Source: CAYNFH01 sp964396385
GTDB lineage: Bacteria > Armatimonadota > Chthonomonadetes > Chthonomonadales > CAJBBX01
Direction: 5' to 3'
Length of the DNA: 32,796 bases
Assembly (NCBI GenBank): GCA_964396385.1
Contig: CAYNFH010000043.1
Location: forward strand, 1-32,796
Positions 22,978-30,309 of this stretch are shown piece after piece. Within the stretch, counting starts at the first letter, position 1; every line of letters starts with the position of its first letter. The notes under the pieces were generated by a model. The model saw only the letters and a program-made list of their open reading frames with translations, did no database searches and was not told the DNA's origin. The translations under genes were made by a program, and so were the position numbers.

Positions 22978-24539
22978 ACACCCGATTTATGAAATCATTT
23001 CTGCTTGGAGGCGCGCTGACGGCTCTCCCCATAGTGGTGGGGGCGCACCCGATGGGGAATTTCGCCATCTGCCACTACGCCGGAATCCGTGCCGGCCGGG
23101 ATCGGGTCGCCGTCCACTACGTCCTGGATCTGGCGGAGATCCCCACGTATGATGAGCTGCGCGGACGCGAGAGCTTCGCAACGGAGGATCAGTGCCGCCA
23201 GTATCTGCGGGAGAGAACTCCTGCCCTGACCGCCGGAGTCCACCTCGACGTTAACGGCGCTCCGGTTCGGCTCCGCCTGAACTCCGCACGGCTCTCTTTC
23301 CTGCCGGGGGCGGGTGGGCTTCGGACCATGAAGATCGCGCTGGACCTGGACGCGCCCGTGGAAGCGCGTCCGCCCTATGCCGTTGCGTACCGGGATGACA
23401 ACTACCCGGACCGCACGGGCTGGAAAGAGGTGGTTGCCGTTGCGGGGAAGGGGACATTTCTCTGCGACTCGGACGTTCCGTCCGAGGACCGCAGCGGGGC
23501 GCTGGCGCGGTACCCGGCAGACGTCGCGCCTCCGCAGGAGGTGTCCGCACGGTTCATGGTAGCCGAAGGCGCGGGTTCCGCTCCGGCCTCCCTGAGCGTC
23601 GCGCATATCTCCAATGCCAGGCCCTCCACGCCCCGGGACGCCTTTACGCAGGCTATCGCCGAGCGGAGGCTCACACCGGGCCTGATACTACTCGGGCTTG
23701 TCATCGCCATGGTGTTCGGGGCTTTCCATGCCCTATCACCGGGACACGGAAAGGCGATGGTGGCGGCCTATCTGGTGGGGGCGCGGGGCACCGCCAGGCA
23801 CGCGGTCATCCTGGGCCTCACCGTCACCGTCACGCACACGCTGGGGGTCTTCGCGCTGGGGCTGGTCACCATCTGCGCGTCCCAGTATATGGTGCCGGAG
23901 CGGCTGTATCCCATCCTGAGCATCATCAGCGGCCTCGCGGTGTGTGGGGTGGGGGCCTATCTGTTGATAGCCCGCCTCCGGGGCGCGGAGCAGGGCCATC
24001 ATCATGACCCCATTTTCAATTTTCGATTTTCGATTTTCAATTTAGGACATCGCTCGCACAGCCATGGGCTCCACCACCATCACCACGATCATTCGCATGA
24101 CCATGACCACTCTCATGAGCACTCACACAGCCATGGTCTCTTCCACCAGCACCATCATCACCACTCGAACGCTCACGAACACACTCACGATTCCGGGTTC
24201 ACCCCTTCACCCCTTCACCCCTCCACCCCTTCACTCCGTTCCCTCCTCGCCCTGGGCATCTCCGGCGGGCTGGTCCCGTGCCCTTCCGCCCTGGTGGTGC
24301 TGCTTTCCGCCATCGCGCTGCATCGGGTAGCCTACGGCATGGCGCTTATCAGTGCGTTCAGCCTGGGGCTGGCCAGCGTTCTAGTTGCCATCGGCCTCAT
24401 GGTGGTCTGGTTCCGTCCGCTGCTGGACCGGCTGCCCAGCGGAGGCGTTCTGCTGCGCCGCCTGCCGGTTGCGAGCGCCGCGATCATCACGTGTGTTGGA
24501 GTGGCACTCGTGGCGCGGGCTATCAGCACACTGCCGTGA
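22974..24539 (+). CDS. NicO/RcnA-family metal transporter with His-rich loop
   Basis: This 521-aa membrane protein begins with a signal peptide (from Met6, KSFLLGGALTALPIVVGA) that exposes HPMGNF, a possible N-terminal metal site. A periplasmic domain of about 200 residues follows. The NicO core comes next: GAFHALSPGHGKAMVAAYLV, TVTVTHTLGVFALGLV, then after a loop SGGLVPCPSALVVLLSAIAL and three further helices. These motifs mark nickel/cobalt exporters of the RcnA type. The cytoplasmic loop (about residues 340-420) has dozens of histidines (HHHHHDHSHDHDHSHEH). It is flanked on both sides by short-repeat inserts encoding NFRFSIFNL and TPSPLHPSTPS. ATG 22974 overlaps the upstream TGA. The metal and direction are inferred from the family. 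Confidence 0.88.
   Translation: MNTRFMKSFLLGGALTALPIVVGAHPMGNFAICHYAGIRAGRDRVAVHYVLDLAEIPTYDELRGRESFATEDQCRQYLRERTPALTAGVHLDVNGAPVRLRLNSARLSFLPGAGGLRTMKIALDLDAPVEARPPYAVAYRDDNYPDRTGWKEVVAVAGKGTFLCDSDVPSEDRSGALARYPADVAPPQEVSARFMVAEGAGSAPASLSVAHISNARPSTPRDAFTQAIAERRLTPGLILLGLVIAMVFGAFHALSPGHGKAMVAAYLVGARGTARHAVILGLTVTVTHTLGVFALGLVTICASQYMVPERLYPILSIISGLAVCGVGAYLLIARLRGAEQGHHHDPIFNFRFSIFNLGHRSHSHGLHHHHHDHSHDHDHSHEHSHSHGLFHQHHHHHSNAHEHTHDSGFTPSPLHPSTPSLRSLLALGISGGLVPCPSALVVLLSAIALHRVAYGMALISAFSLGLASVLVAIGLMVVWFRPLLDRLPSGGVLLRRLPVASAAIITCVGVALVARAISTLP
24013..24043. repeat. Heptamer array TTTTCAA/TTTTCGA in the transporter gene
   Basis: Four units (TTTTCAA, TTTTCGA, TTTTCGA, TTTTCAA) are read in frame as NFRFSIFNL just before the His-rich loop. 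The unit has no stop in this direction, whereas its complement TTGAAAA does. Confidence 0.87.
24200..24237. repeat. Octamer array CACCCCTT in the transporter gene
   Basis: Four to five CACCCCTT-type units just after the His-rich loop are read as TPSPLHPSTPS. The forward phases are stop-free, while the complement AAGGGGTG contains TGA. Confidence 0.85.
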
Positions 24540-24963
24540 GTTCGAGCAGGATTTCCCAGCAGCGAGCCGGCTGCCCCGTTGTCATTCCGCGTGCTCGTAT
24601 GGCGCAAGCACCATGCGGTATGAAATGAACCCGGACCGTACCAAGCTGTCATCCCGAGCTCCGCGAGGGATCTGCTTTTCGTGCCGGTTTGTACGACGTT
24701 TTCATTAGGAGCGCAGCGAGGAATCTGCTTTTCTGCGGCAGAGTACGTGCTGTTACTGTAAAGCAGATCCCTCGCTTTGCTCGGGATGACAAGTTGTTAC
24801 GCTCCGCGTTTCTTTCCTACTCAGAGACGAGATCGCCATTGACGCTGGGAAGTGGGACGATGACAATTTGTTACGCTCCGCGTTTCTTTCCTACAGTATG
24901 ACGTTTGCGGCATCGGGCGCCCGCAAAAGGGGCGGCGGCGGAATGGTACGCTAATAGCACACC
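24540..24963. repeat. 424-bp repeat-rich spacer with long inverted and direct repeats
   Basis: No gene is seen. A long inverted repeat has arms 24648-24679 (GTCATCCCGAGCTCCGCGAG, then GGATCTGCTTTT) and 24760-24790 (complementary, with two or three differences). A third partial copy lies inside at about 24709-24732. This matches the GAAGCGAGGGATC...GGGATGAC type of repeat common in several environmental phyla. After it come two 33-base direct repeats, 24788-24820 and 24862-24894 (TTGTTACGCTCCGCGTTTCT within each), differing at one base. Confidence 0.8.
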
Positions 24964-25644
24964 ATGAGACCTCCCGCGTACTTCCTTCCCCAACCGCCGG
25001 CGAGCTGGGAGCCGGACATCCTCGATTCCTTTGAGAGGCTTTATAAGGAGGCGGTAGAGGAGGGGACCGGCCGAGCGATCGAGTATGCGCTCAGCGCGCC
25101 CAAGTGGCAGTTCCTGTGCTACCTGTGCGACCACAAGCCTATCCTGCTCCACGGCTCCGGGAACCCGGAGATCCAGGAGTTCGAGCCCCGCAAGGCCAAC
25201 GACGTTTCGGAGTTCGGGGACCGGCGGGCAGTCTATGCGGCCTCGGACGGCATCTGGGCGATGTTCTTCGCCATCGTGGACCGGGAGCGCCAGGTCACCT
25301 CCCTGACCAACTCCTGCTTCCGTGTGGTGGGGCCCGGCGAGGAGAGCGGACGGTACTACTTCTTCTCCATCAATGAGGACGCCCTGCCGCATGAGCCGTG
25401 GCGCAGCGGCACGGTATATCTCCTTCCGCGCGCCTGGTTCGAACAGGAGCCGAACCTGCAGTACCGAGGGATGGAGATCGAGGTGGACCACTGGGCGAGC
25501 CCGGTCGCCGTCCGGCCACTCGCGAAGCTCGCCGTGGAGCCCGCAGACTTTCCCTTCCTGTCGCAGATCCTCCCACACGATCCTCAGGCCATTCGCGAGC
25601 GGGCGACCAAAGACCCCGACGGCTTCCCGTGGCTAGAGGAATGA
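24964..25644 (+). CDS. Uncharacterised 226-aa protein
   Basis: This is a soluble protein without signal or membrane segment, starting at ATG 24964 with no obvious ribosome site. A central block reads ILLHGSGNPEIQEFEPRKAN followed by DVSEFGDRRAVYAASDGIWA and MFFAIVD. The LHGS plus FEPR arrangement recalls the HG(T/S) entry of ADP-ribosyltransferase-like folds, but I see no clear catalytic glutamate motif, and the likeness is weak. The C-terminal part (LQYRGMEIEVDHWASPVAVR) looks beta-rich. It stands alone between two repeat-rich spacers. I recognise it as a recurring hypothetical family and assign no function. Confidence 0.7.
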   Translation: MRPPAYFLPQPPASWEPDILDSFERLYKEAVEEGTGRAIEYALSAPKWQFLCYLCDHKPILLHGSGNPEIQEFEPRKANDVSEFGDRRAVYAASDGIWAMFFAIVDRERQVTSLTNSCFRVVGPGEESGRYYFFSINEDALPHEPWRSGTVYLLPRAWFEQEPNLQYRGMEIEVDHWASPVAVRPLAKLAVEPADFPFLSQILPHDPQAIRERATKDPDGFPWLEE

Positions 25645-25648
25645 CAAG

Positions 25649-25779
25649 GTGACCTGGTGACCTGGTGACCTGGTGAGGTGTACGCACCCCTCCTGATTCG
25701 CTCAGGCCGCGCAGGTTGTACACAGCCTCTGTCCTCACGAATCCATTCACCTTGTCACCAGGTCACCCTGTCACCCGGT
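25649..25779. repeat. Octamer arrays GGTGACCT and CACCNNGT in inverted arrangement
   Basis: Three exact GGTGACCT units plus a partial (25649-25679) face four CACC-N-N-GT units (25748-25779) across about 68 bases. The second array is roughly the complement of the first, giving an imperfect hairpin. The unit contains TGA in one phase, and the element lies between genes. Confidence 0.85.
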
Positions 25780-25879
25780 CATCTGCTTGCCTCTCCAGTT
25801 TCAGCGCTAAACTGCCGCCTATTCTATGGAAGAACGGTATAGCGGTCAGTACACCCGCTGGCGCGGATTCACGGCATCT

Positions 25880-25895
25880 CCTCCAGCGATGGAGG
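25880..25895 (+). promoter_or_regulatory. Hairpin covering a Shine-Dalgarno-like sequence
   Basis: CCTCCA-GCGA-TGGAGG is a perfect 6-bp stem with a GNRA-type loop. Its 3' arm contains the only GGAGG before the HD-GYP start at 25909, 13 bases away. It could lower initiation, though the GGGGGG nearer the start could serve instead. Confidence 0.35.
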
Positions 25896-25908
25896 CCGGG
25901 GGGCACGG

Positions 25909-27630
25909 ATGGAACTGGTTCGGAAGGCGGCTCGACAGACGGCGGCACTGCGGCTGGTGGCCCTGGCCGTGGTGGTTGCGCTCCTGGCGGGCACCATCCC
26001 CTGGCCCCCGCTCATCGCGGGCGGTCTGATCGCGGCCGTTGCGTCCCTCGCTCTTCTGCGAGCGGCAAATGAGCCGCCACTCTACGACGCGTGGGGTGAG
26101 GTCCTCGGCAGCGTAGTGCGTGGAGTGGACATCGCGGCCATCTCCCTGGCGATCGTCGCCAGCCACGACGGGCACGCGGGATTCCACCTTCTGTACATCA
26201 TCGATATCGTCGCCGCGGGGTACGTGGTGGGACGGCCTCGCACCATCGCTCTGACAGTAGCCTCCTGCGCGGCGGGTTACGTGGGTGCCGCGGTGCTCGC
26301 CCACCCGCAGGCTACACTCGGCAACATCCTGCTGGGCGCGTTGGGGCCGCTGGCCGTCCTTGTCTGCGCCGGTATCGGTGCCGGGTCGCTGCGGATCTAC
26401 AAGCAGAGGGACGACGCCCTCCAGCGCAGGGACCGCAAACTCTCCACTCTGCTTGAATTCGGTACGCGCTTCGCCTCCGGGGAGGACGCCGCCCGCGTGA
26501 TGGAGCAGACCCTGCGAGCCGCCATCCGGGACACGGACGCCTCCGCGGGCTATATCATGCTGGCCGCGCCCGGCGCCGAAGAGCTGTTCACCGAGGTCGC
26601 CGTAAGCTTCTCGGATGACCGCGCTTTTCCCGTTTCCGCCCGCTTCGGCGAAGGCATAGATGGTTATGTGGCGCAGACCGGCAAGCACCTCGTCCTCTCC
26701 CGCGAGCAAGAGCGGAGGGAAATAGGCGGTCCGAAGTCCGAAGTCCGAAGTCCGGGTTCCGGCCCAACGGCAAACAGCCACCATCCTGCACCGGGCGACC
26801 TGCAATATGACGGCGAGGCCGTGCTCTGCATCCCAATGGTGGAGGGGGGAGCGGGCGTGGTGGGGGTATTCACGCTCATCAGCTACCGCTCCGGGAGCCG
26901 CTTTGTAGATGAAGACGTGGATCTGGCACGGACGCTGGCCGGCTTGGCCACCATGGCCGTGGTCAACTCGCGCCTCTACGAAGACCTGCGAGGCTCGTTT
27001 GTCCGCTCCCTCCAATCCCTCGCCAAGACGCTGGAAGCGAAGGACCCGTACACCCAGGGGCACTCCTACCGGGTCTCCGAGCTGTGCGTGATGATAGGCC
27101 GCAAGCTCCGGGTGGCCAACGAGATCCTGGAGGACCTGCGCAACGGGGCTCTGCTGCACGACGTGGGCAAGATCGGGGTGCCGGACGCCATCCTCACCAA
27201 GCCCGCCCGGCTAACGGATGAGGAGTTCGAGATCATGAAGCAGCACACGATCATCGGCTACGAGATCTGCAAGCAGCTCGGGCTGGGCGACGCCATCCTC
27301 ATGCTCATCCGCAACCATCATGAGAAGCTGGATGGCAGCGGCTATCCGGATGGGCTGAAGCTGGGAGAGCTGCCCCTTCCGCTGCGCATCATCTGTGTCG
27401 CGGACGCCTTCGACGCAATGAGCTCCTCCCGCCCTTACCGGAAGCTGATGGACGCGGAGACCCGGAACCAGCAGCTCAACCGCTTCGCGGGCACCCAGTT
27501 CGACCCGGTGGTGGTGGAGACGCTCAAGGCGCTGCTGAACGCGGGTGAGCTGGACGAGCTCTACAAGGACCAGTGGGTGCATCAGGCGGCGCTCCCCTCC
27601 GAGCCTCCCGCCATGCTCCGCGCGGCCTGA
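25909..27630 (+). CDS. Membrane HD-GYP protein with GAF domain (probable c-di-GMP phosphodiesterase)
   Basis: This 573-aa protein has five or six N-terminal membrane helices (residues 10-165), a GAF sensor domain (about 175-355) and a C-terminal HD-GYP domain (365-550). HD-GYP residues visible are HSYRVSEL, the metal-binding HD in LLHDVGKIGVPD (417-418), HTIIGYEI, and NHHEKLDGSGYPDGLK with DAFDAMSSSRPYR. The family hydrolyses cyclic di-GMP. Residues 272-298 of the GAF domain (GGPKSEVRSPGSGPTANSHH) are a TCCGAAG heptamer insert between predicted strands, which may disturb ligand binding. The gene ends 22 bases before pilM, so it probably regulates, or is co-expressed with, the type IV pilus. 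Confidence 0.93.
   Translation: MELVRKAARQTAALRLVALAVVVALLAGTIPWPPLIAGGLIAAVASLALLRAANEPPLYDAWGEVLGSVVRGVDIAAISLAIVASHDGHAGFHLLYIIDIVAAGYVVGRPRTIALTVASCAAGYVGAAVLAHPQATLGNILLGALGPLAVLVCAGIGAGSLRIYKQRDDALQRRDRKLSTLLEFGTRFASGEDAARVMEQTLRAAIRDTDASAGYIMLAAPGAEELFTEVAVSFSDDRAFPVSARFGEGIDGYVAQTGKHLVLSREQERREIGGPKSEVRSPGSGPTANSHHPAPGDLQYDGEAVLCIPMVEGGAGVVGVFTLISYRSGSRFVDEDVDLARTLAGLATMAVVNSRLYEDLRGSFVRSLQSLAKTLEAKDPYTQGHSYRVSELCVMIGRKLRVANEILEDLRNGALLHDVGKIGVPDAILTKPARLTDEEFEIMKQHTIIGYEICKQLGLGDAILMLIRNHHEKLDGSGYPDGLKLGELPLPLRIICVADAFDAMSSSRPYRKLMDAETRNQQLNRFAGTQFDPVVVETLKALLNAGELDELYKDQWVHQAALPSEPPAMLRAA
26730..26757. repeat. Heptamer array TCCGAAG in the GAF-encoding region
   Basis: Three exact TCCGAAG units and one TCCGGGT are followed by the core-like GGGTTCCGG. 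It is read in frame as PKSEVRSPGSG, nearly the same peptide that the TPR gene array gives. Confidence 0.88.
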
Positions 27631-27652
27631 TTACCCGATAATTCAACCAGCT

Positions 27653-28849
27653 ATGGATACCTATCTCCGCGACGGCAGGTATGGCGCATCGCGCCGGGCC
27701 CTGGGGCTGGACATGGGGCGGCACTCCTTGAAGGCGGTGCTGCTGGAGGACTCGCCGGAGGGAGTGGTAGTCCGCGGGGCTGAGCGCATCCGGACGCCCG
27801 CGGGTTCCGTGGAGAACGGCGTTGTGGCGGGCCGCAAGGCCATGGCCGCGGAGATACGGGAGGTGGTCCGCCGCTGTGGGGGGCGCGTGCGCGCTGCCAC
27901 TATCGCGGTGCCAACGGAGCACATCATCGTTCGATGGGTGGACCTGCCCCTGATGGACTCCGCATCGCTCCGGGCCGCGACGCGATTTGAGGCGCGGAAG
28001 TACCTGCCATACCCGGTGGATAGGGCGGACGTTCAGATCGTGCCGATGGGCGACGACGCCATCGTCCCCGACGGGCGGATGCGGGGCCTCCTGGTGGCTT
28101 GCCCGCGCGACGTAGTCCGCAGCCGCGCCGAGGCGCTGGAAGCGGCGGGGCTGGAGGTGGCCGCCGCCGGCATAGAGCCCTTTGCCGTGCTCCGCTCGTT
28201 GGGGGCGGCGAGCCAGCGCCGGGGTGTGCTCTGGCGCGGGCAGCCGACCGCCTATGTGATGCTGGGAGAGGAGACATCCGGAATATTCGTGGTGCAGGAT
28301 GGGCACCTGCGCTTTGTGCGCTCCATCTCCTGGGGCGGCGCGCGCATTACCAACGCCCTGGCAGAGAAGCTGGGCTGCTCCCGGGAAGAGGCGGAAGAGA
28401 TCAAGGAGCGGAGGTCCTCCGCCGTCGAGGTGGATGGGACCTACACCTGGGAAGCCGGTGAGGAGCGGAAGGCTACGGATGCGCTGGCATCTGAGCTGGG
28501 GCGCATGCGGAGAGAGATTCAGCGGCTGCTCAACTACTATCGCTCGCTGTTTCCGGAGCGCAGCTATGAAGGACTGCTCAACCGTGTGGTCCTGAGCGGG
28601 GGACCGGCCAACCTGCGGGGGCTAGACACCTACTTCTCGGCCGCGCTGGAGATTGAGGTCGCGGTGCGAAGCCCGTTTGAGTCGGTTGCGTCGCGTCTGT
28701 CGCCACGCAGCTTCGCCGCCATCGGAGGCTACGAGAACAGTATGGCCGTGGCCCTGGGACTGGCGATGGAGGGGCTGACGACGCGCGTCCGCGCCCGCCG
28801 GACAGATACGGGCAGCGGCACCGAGTATGTGTGGAGGAGGAAGGGTTGA
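27653..28849 (+). CDS. pilM: Type IV pilus assembly protein PilM
   Basis: This 398-aa cytoplasmic actin-like ATPase recruits PilN to the inner-membrane platform of the type IV pilus. The nucleotide-binding phosphate-1 motif is ALGLDMGRHSLKAVLL (residues 17-31). FEARKYLPYPVDRADVQIVP is the typical PilM block, SISWGGARITNALAEKLGCS the phosphate-2 region, and VVLSGGPANLRGLDTYF the adenosine loop. Length is slightly above the usual 350 because of a short arginine-rich C-terminus. ATG 27653 follows the HD-GYP stop by 22 bases. It leads the operon pilM-pilN-pilO-pilP-pilQ, in the order found in Gram-negative bacteria. Confidence 0.93.
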   Translation: MDTYLRDGRYGASRRALGLDMGRHSLKAVLLEDSPEGVVVRGAERIRTPAGSVENGVVAGRKAMAAEIREVVRRCGGRVRAATIAVPTEHIIVRWVDLPLMDSASLRAATRFEARKYLPYPVDRADVQIVPMGDDAIVPDGRMRGLLVACPRDVVRSRAEALEAAGLEVAAAGIEPFAVLRSLGAASQRRGVLWRGQPTAYVMLGEETSGIFVVQDGHLRFVRSISWGGARITNALAEKLGCSREEAEEIKERRSSAVEVDGTYTWEAGEERKATDALASELGRMRREIQRLLNYYRSLFPERSYEGLLNRVVLSGGPANLRGLDTYFSAALEIEVAVRSPFESVASRLSPRSFAAIGGYENSMAVALGLAMEGLTTRVRARRTDTGSGTEYVWRRKG

Positions 28850-28850
28850 A

Positions 28851-28915
28851 GGATGAAGGATGAGGGATGAAGGATGAAGCCGGAATCCGGATTCACCTCT
28901 CACCAGTTACCCACA
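28851..28915. repeat. Bipartite heptamer element GGATGAA / core / ACCNNNN
   Basis: Four GGATGAA-type units (28851-28878), the full core GCCGGAATCCGGATTC (28879-28894) and three heptamers beginning ACC (28895-28915) fill the whole pilM-pilN gap. This is the clearest example of the family layout. The left unit contains both ATG and TGA. Confidence 0.92.
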
Positions 28916-28917
28916 CC

Positions 28918-29514
28918 ATGAGCACGCACACGCCGACGCTGAACCGGGACGAATGGGGCGGGCGGGTCGACCTGCATCAGGAGCGGCGCGGCGAGCGCCT
29001 GGCCGCGCTTGTGCGGGCCAGGCAGGACATCGTCATCCTGGCGGGGCTGGTGCTGTTCGCGGTGGCGGTGCTGCTGCCGACGAGCCAGCAGGCGCTGGAG
29101 GCCAGGCGGCGTCTGGCGGAGGTTGGCCGCGAGGGAGACGCGACCCACCAGCGCCTCCAGGCCATTCAACGCGACGCTGCTCGGCTGGACCAACAGCTTG
29201 CCCGCTGGAGCCGGTACGGGCAATCCCAGGAGCGCCGCCGCGCCTGGACGGCCGTGATGAGCGCGCTCAGCGGTCTCACTCCGGCGACGGTTGTGTATGA
29301 CCGTGTTCAGGTGGACCGCAAGGACCTGAAGACGCAGGCGCTACTGAACGGACAGGCGGAGAGCATGCAGGCCCTACGGCAGTGCGTGGACAGCCTGAGC
29401 CGATTCCCGCTGTTTAGGAACGTGCGCCTGGCCGAGGCGACGGAGAGCCCCACACTGGAGGGCGGACTGCGCTTCAAGATCACGGCGGAAGTGGGGATTC
29501 CCAGTAGCCGGTAA
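28918..29514 (+). CDS. pilN: Type IV pilus assembly protein PilN
   Basis: This 198-aa bitopic inner-membrane protein has a short cytoplasmic N-terminus that contains the PilM-docking region (RDEWGGRVDLHQER, an altered form of the INLLP motif). One membrane helix follows (DIVILAGLVLFAVAVLLP), then a coiled coil (QALEARRRLAEVGREGDATH) and a ferredoxin-like domain with the family ending FKITAEV. ATG 28918 is two bases after a heptamer element that fills the leader; an in-frame ATG inside the repeat at 28867 is a less likely start. No clear Shine-Dalgarno sequence precedes it. Confidence 0.85.
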   Translation: MSTHTPTLNRDEWGGRVDLHQERRGERLAALVRARQDIVILAGLVLFAVAVLLPTSQQALEARRRLAEVGREGDATHQRLQAIQRDAARLDQQLARWSRYGQSQERRRAWTAVMSALSGLTPATVVYDRVQVDRKDLKTQALLNGQAESMQALRQCVDSLSRFPLFRNVRLAEATESPTLEGGLRFKITAEVGIPSSR

Positions 29515-29542
29515 GTACCTTCAGCGCACCGGGCACCCCTGC

Positions 29543-29646
29543 GCACCGGGCTGAAACCCCGGTGCCATTACAGGGGAACCCCTTCGGGCTGGGGAGCCGG
29601 CGCAAGCCGGGTTTCCTTTCAATAGCGCAGGGGTTCAGCCCGGCGC
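29543..29646 (-). repeat. 104-bp palindromic repeat element, copy 2
   Basis: Read on the minus strand, this is nearly identical to 16247-16350, including the terminal palindromes, the TATTGAAAG spacer and CAGCCCGAAGGGGTT. It lies between pilN and pilO in the pilus operon and must be transcribed through, or must limit, pilOPQ expression. Confidence 0.85.
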
Positions 29647-29706
29647 GGTGTAGGGCTGGGTGGCACGTTCCTACCGCCTAGGGCTTCAGCCCTGTTGGAG
29701 CATTCG

Positions 29707-30309
29707 TTGCGCATCGACATATGGCTGGCACAACCGGGGACGGGACGCATGCTGCGCGGAGCAGTACGTTGTGCCGCAGTAGGGTGCGGTCTCTGGGGCG
29801 TGCTGGCCGCATACGGCTTCTGGGCGTCGCGGGCCGCTCTGGCGGCCGGCCGGCAGGAGCTGGAGACCAATCGCCGTACCGCCCGCGAGCTGGCGCTGAG
29901 CGTGCGCCAGAAGCGCGCAGAGGTTCGCCGGCTCACCCGCGTGCGGACCGACTCGCCGGACGGGGCCGGGAGCGCGGATTTCGTGGCGGAGCTCGCATCC
30001 ATGGCGGCGGACGCGGGAGTTACGCTGCAGGTGACCCATCTAGACCCCGCCCCTTCCACGGCGGCTCCGGCCCAGGGCGGACAGGGGGCATCAGGAGACG
30101 GTGCATGGCTAGCCGCGCCGTTTGACGTGACGGTGGACGGGGCCTTCGCGGGGATGGTGGACCTGGCGAACCGGCTCGCCGCGTCTCCGAGAGTGATGGA
30201 CATTACTTCGATGGACTTTGCCCGTGCGGCGGTGTATCCGGAACGGCGCGAAGCCAGGCTGCAGCTCCGGATCCAGGGCCTTGTCTATGGGCAGAGGTCG
30301 GCGCGGTGA
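29707..30309 (+). CDS. pilO: Type IV pilus assembly protein PilO
   Basis: This 200-aa inner-membrane protein pairs with PilN in the periplasm to align the pilus machine. It has one N-terminal helix (AAVGCGLWGVLAAYGFWAS), a coiled coil (RQELETNRRTARELALSVRQ) and a ferredoxin-like C-terminal domain. The latter ends in FDVTVDGAFAGMVDLANRLA and MDITSMDFARAAV, which are typical of PilO. I prefer TTG 29707, with GGAG six bases upstream, over TTG 29695. The stop overlaps the next start (GTGA). A glycine- and alanine-rich loop (about residues 118-138) is longer than usual. Confidence 0.83.
   Translation: MRIDIWLAQPGTGRMLRGAVRCAAVGCGLWGVLAAYGFWASRAALAAGRQELETNRRTARELALSVRQKRAEVRRLTRVRTDSPDGAGSADFVAELASMAADAGVTLQVTHLDPAPSTAAPAQGGQGASGDGAWLAAPFDVTVDGAFAGMVDLANRLAASPRVMDITSMDFARAAVYPERREARLQLRIQGLVYGQRSAR

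Noticed and set aside
24064..24330. 88-aa frame in the His-rich region
   Set aside because: It is a Thr/Ser-rich out-of-frame reading of the CAC/CAT repeats of the transporter.
25840..25908. Cyclic-di-GMP riboswitch before the HD-GYP gene
   Set aside because: The leader lacks the conserved GEMM sequence blocks; only one simple hairpin is seen.
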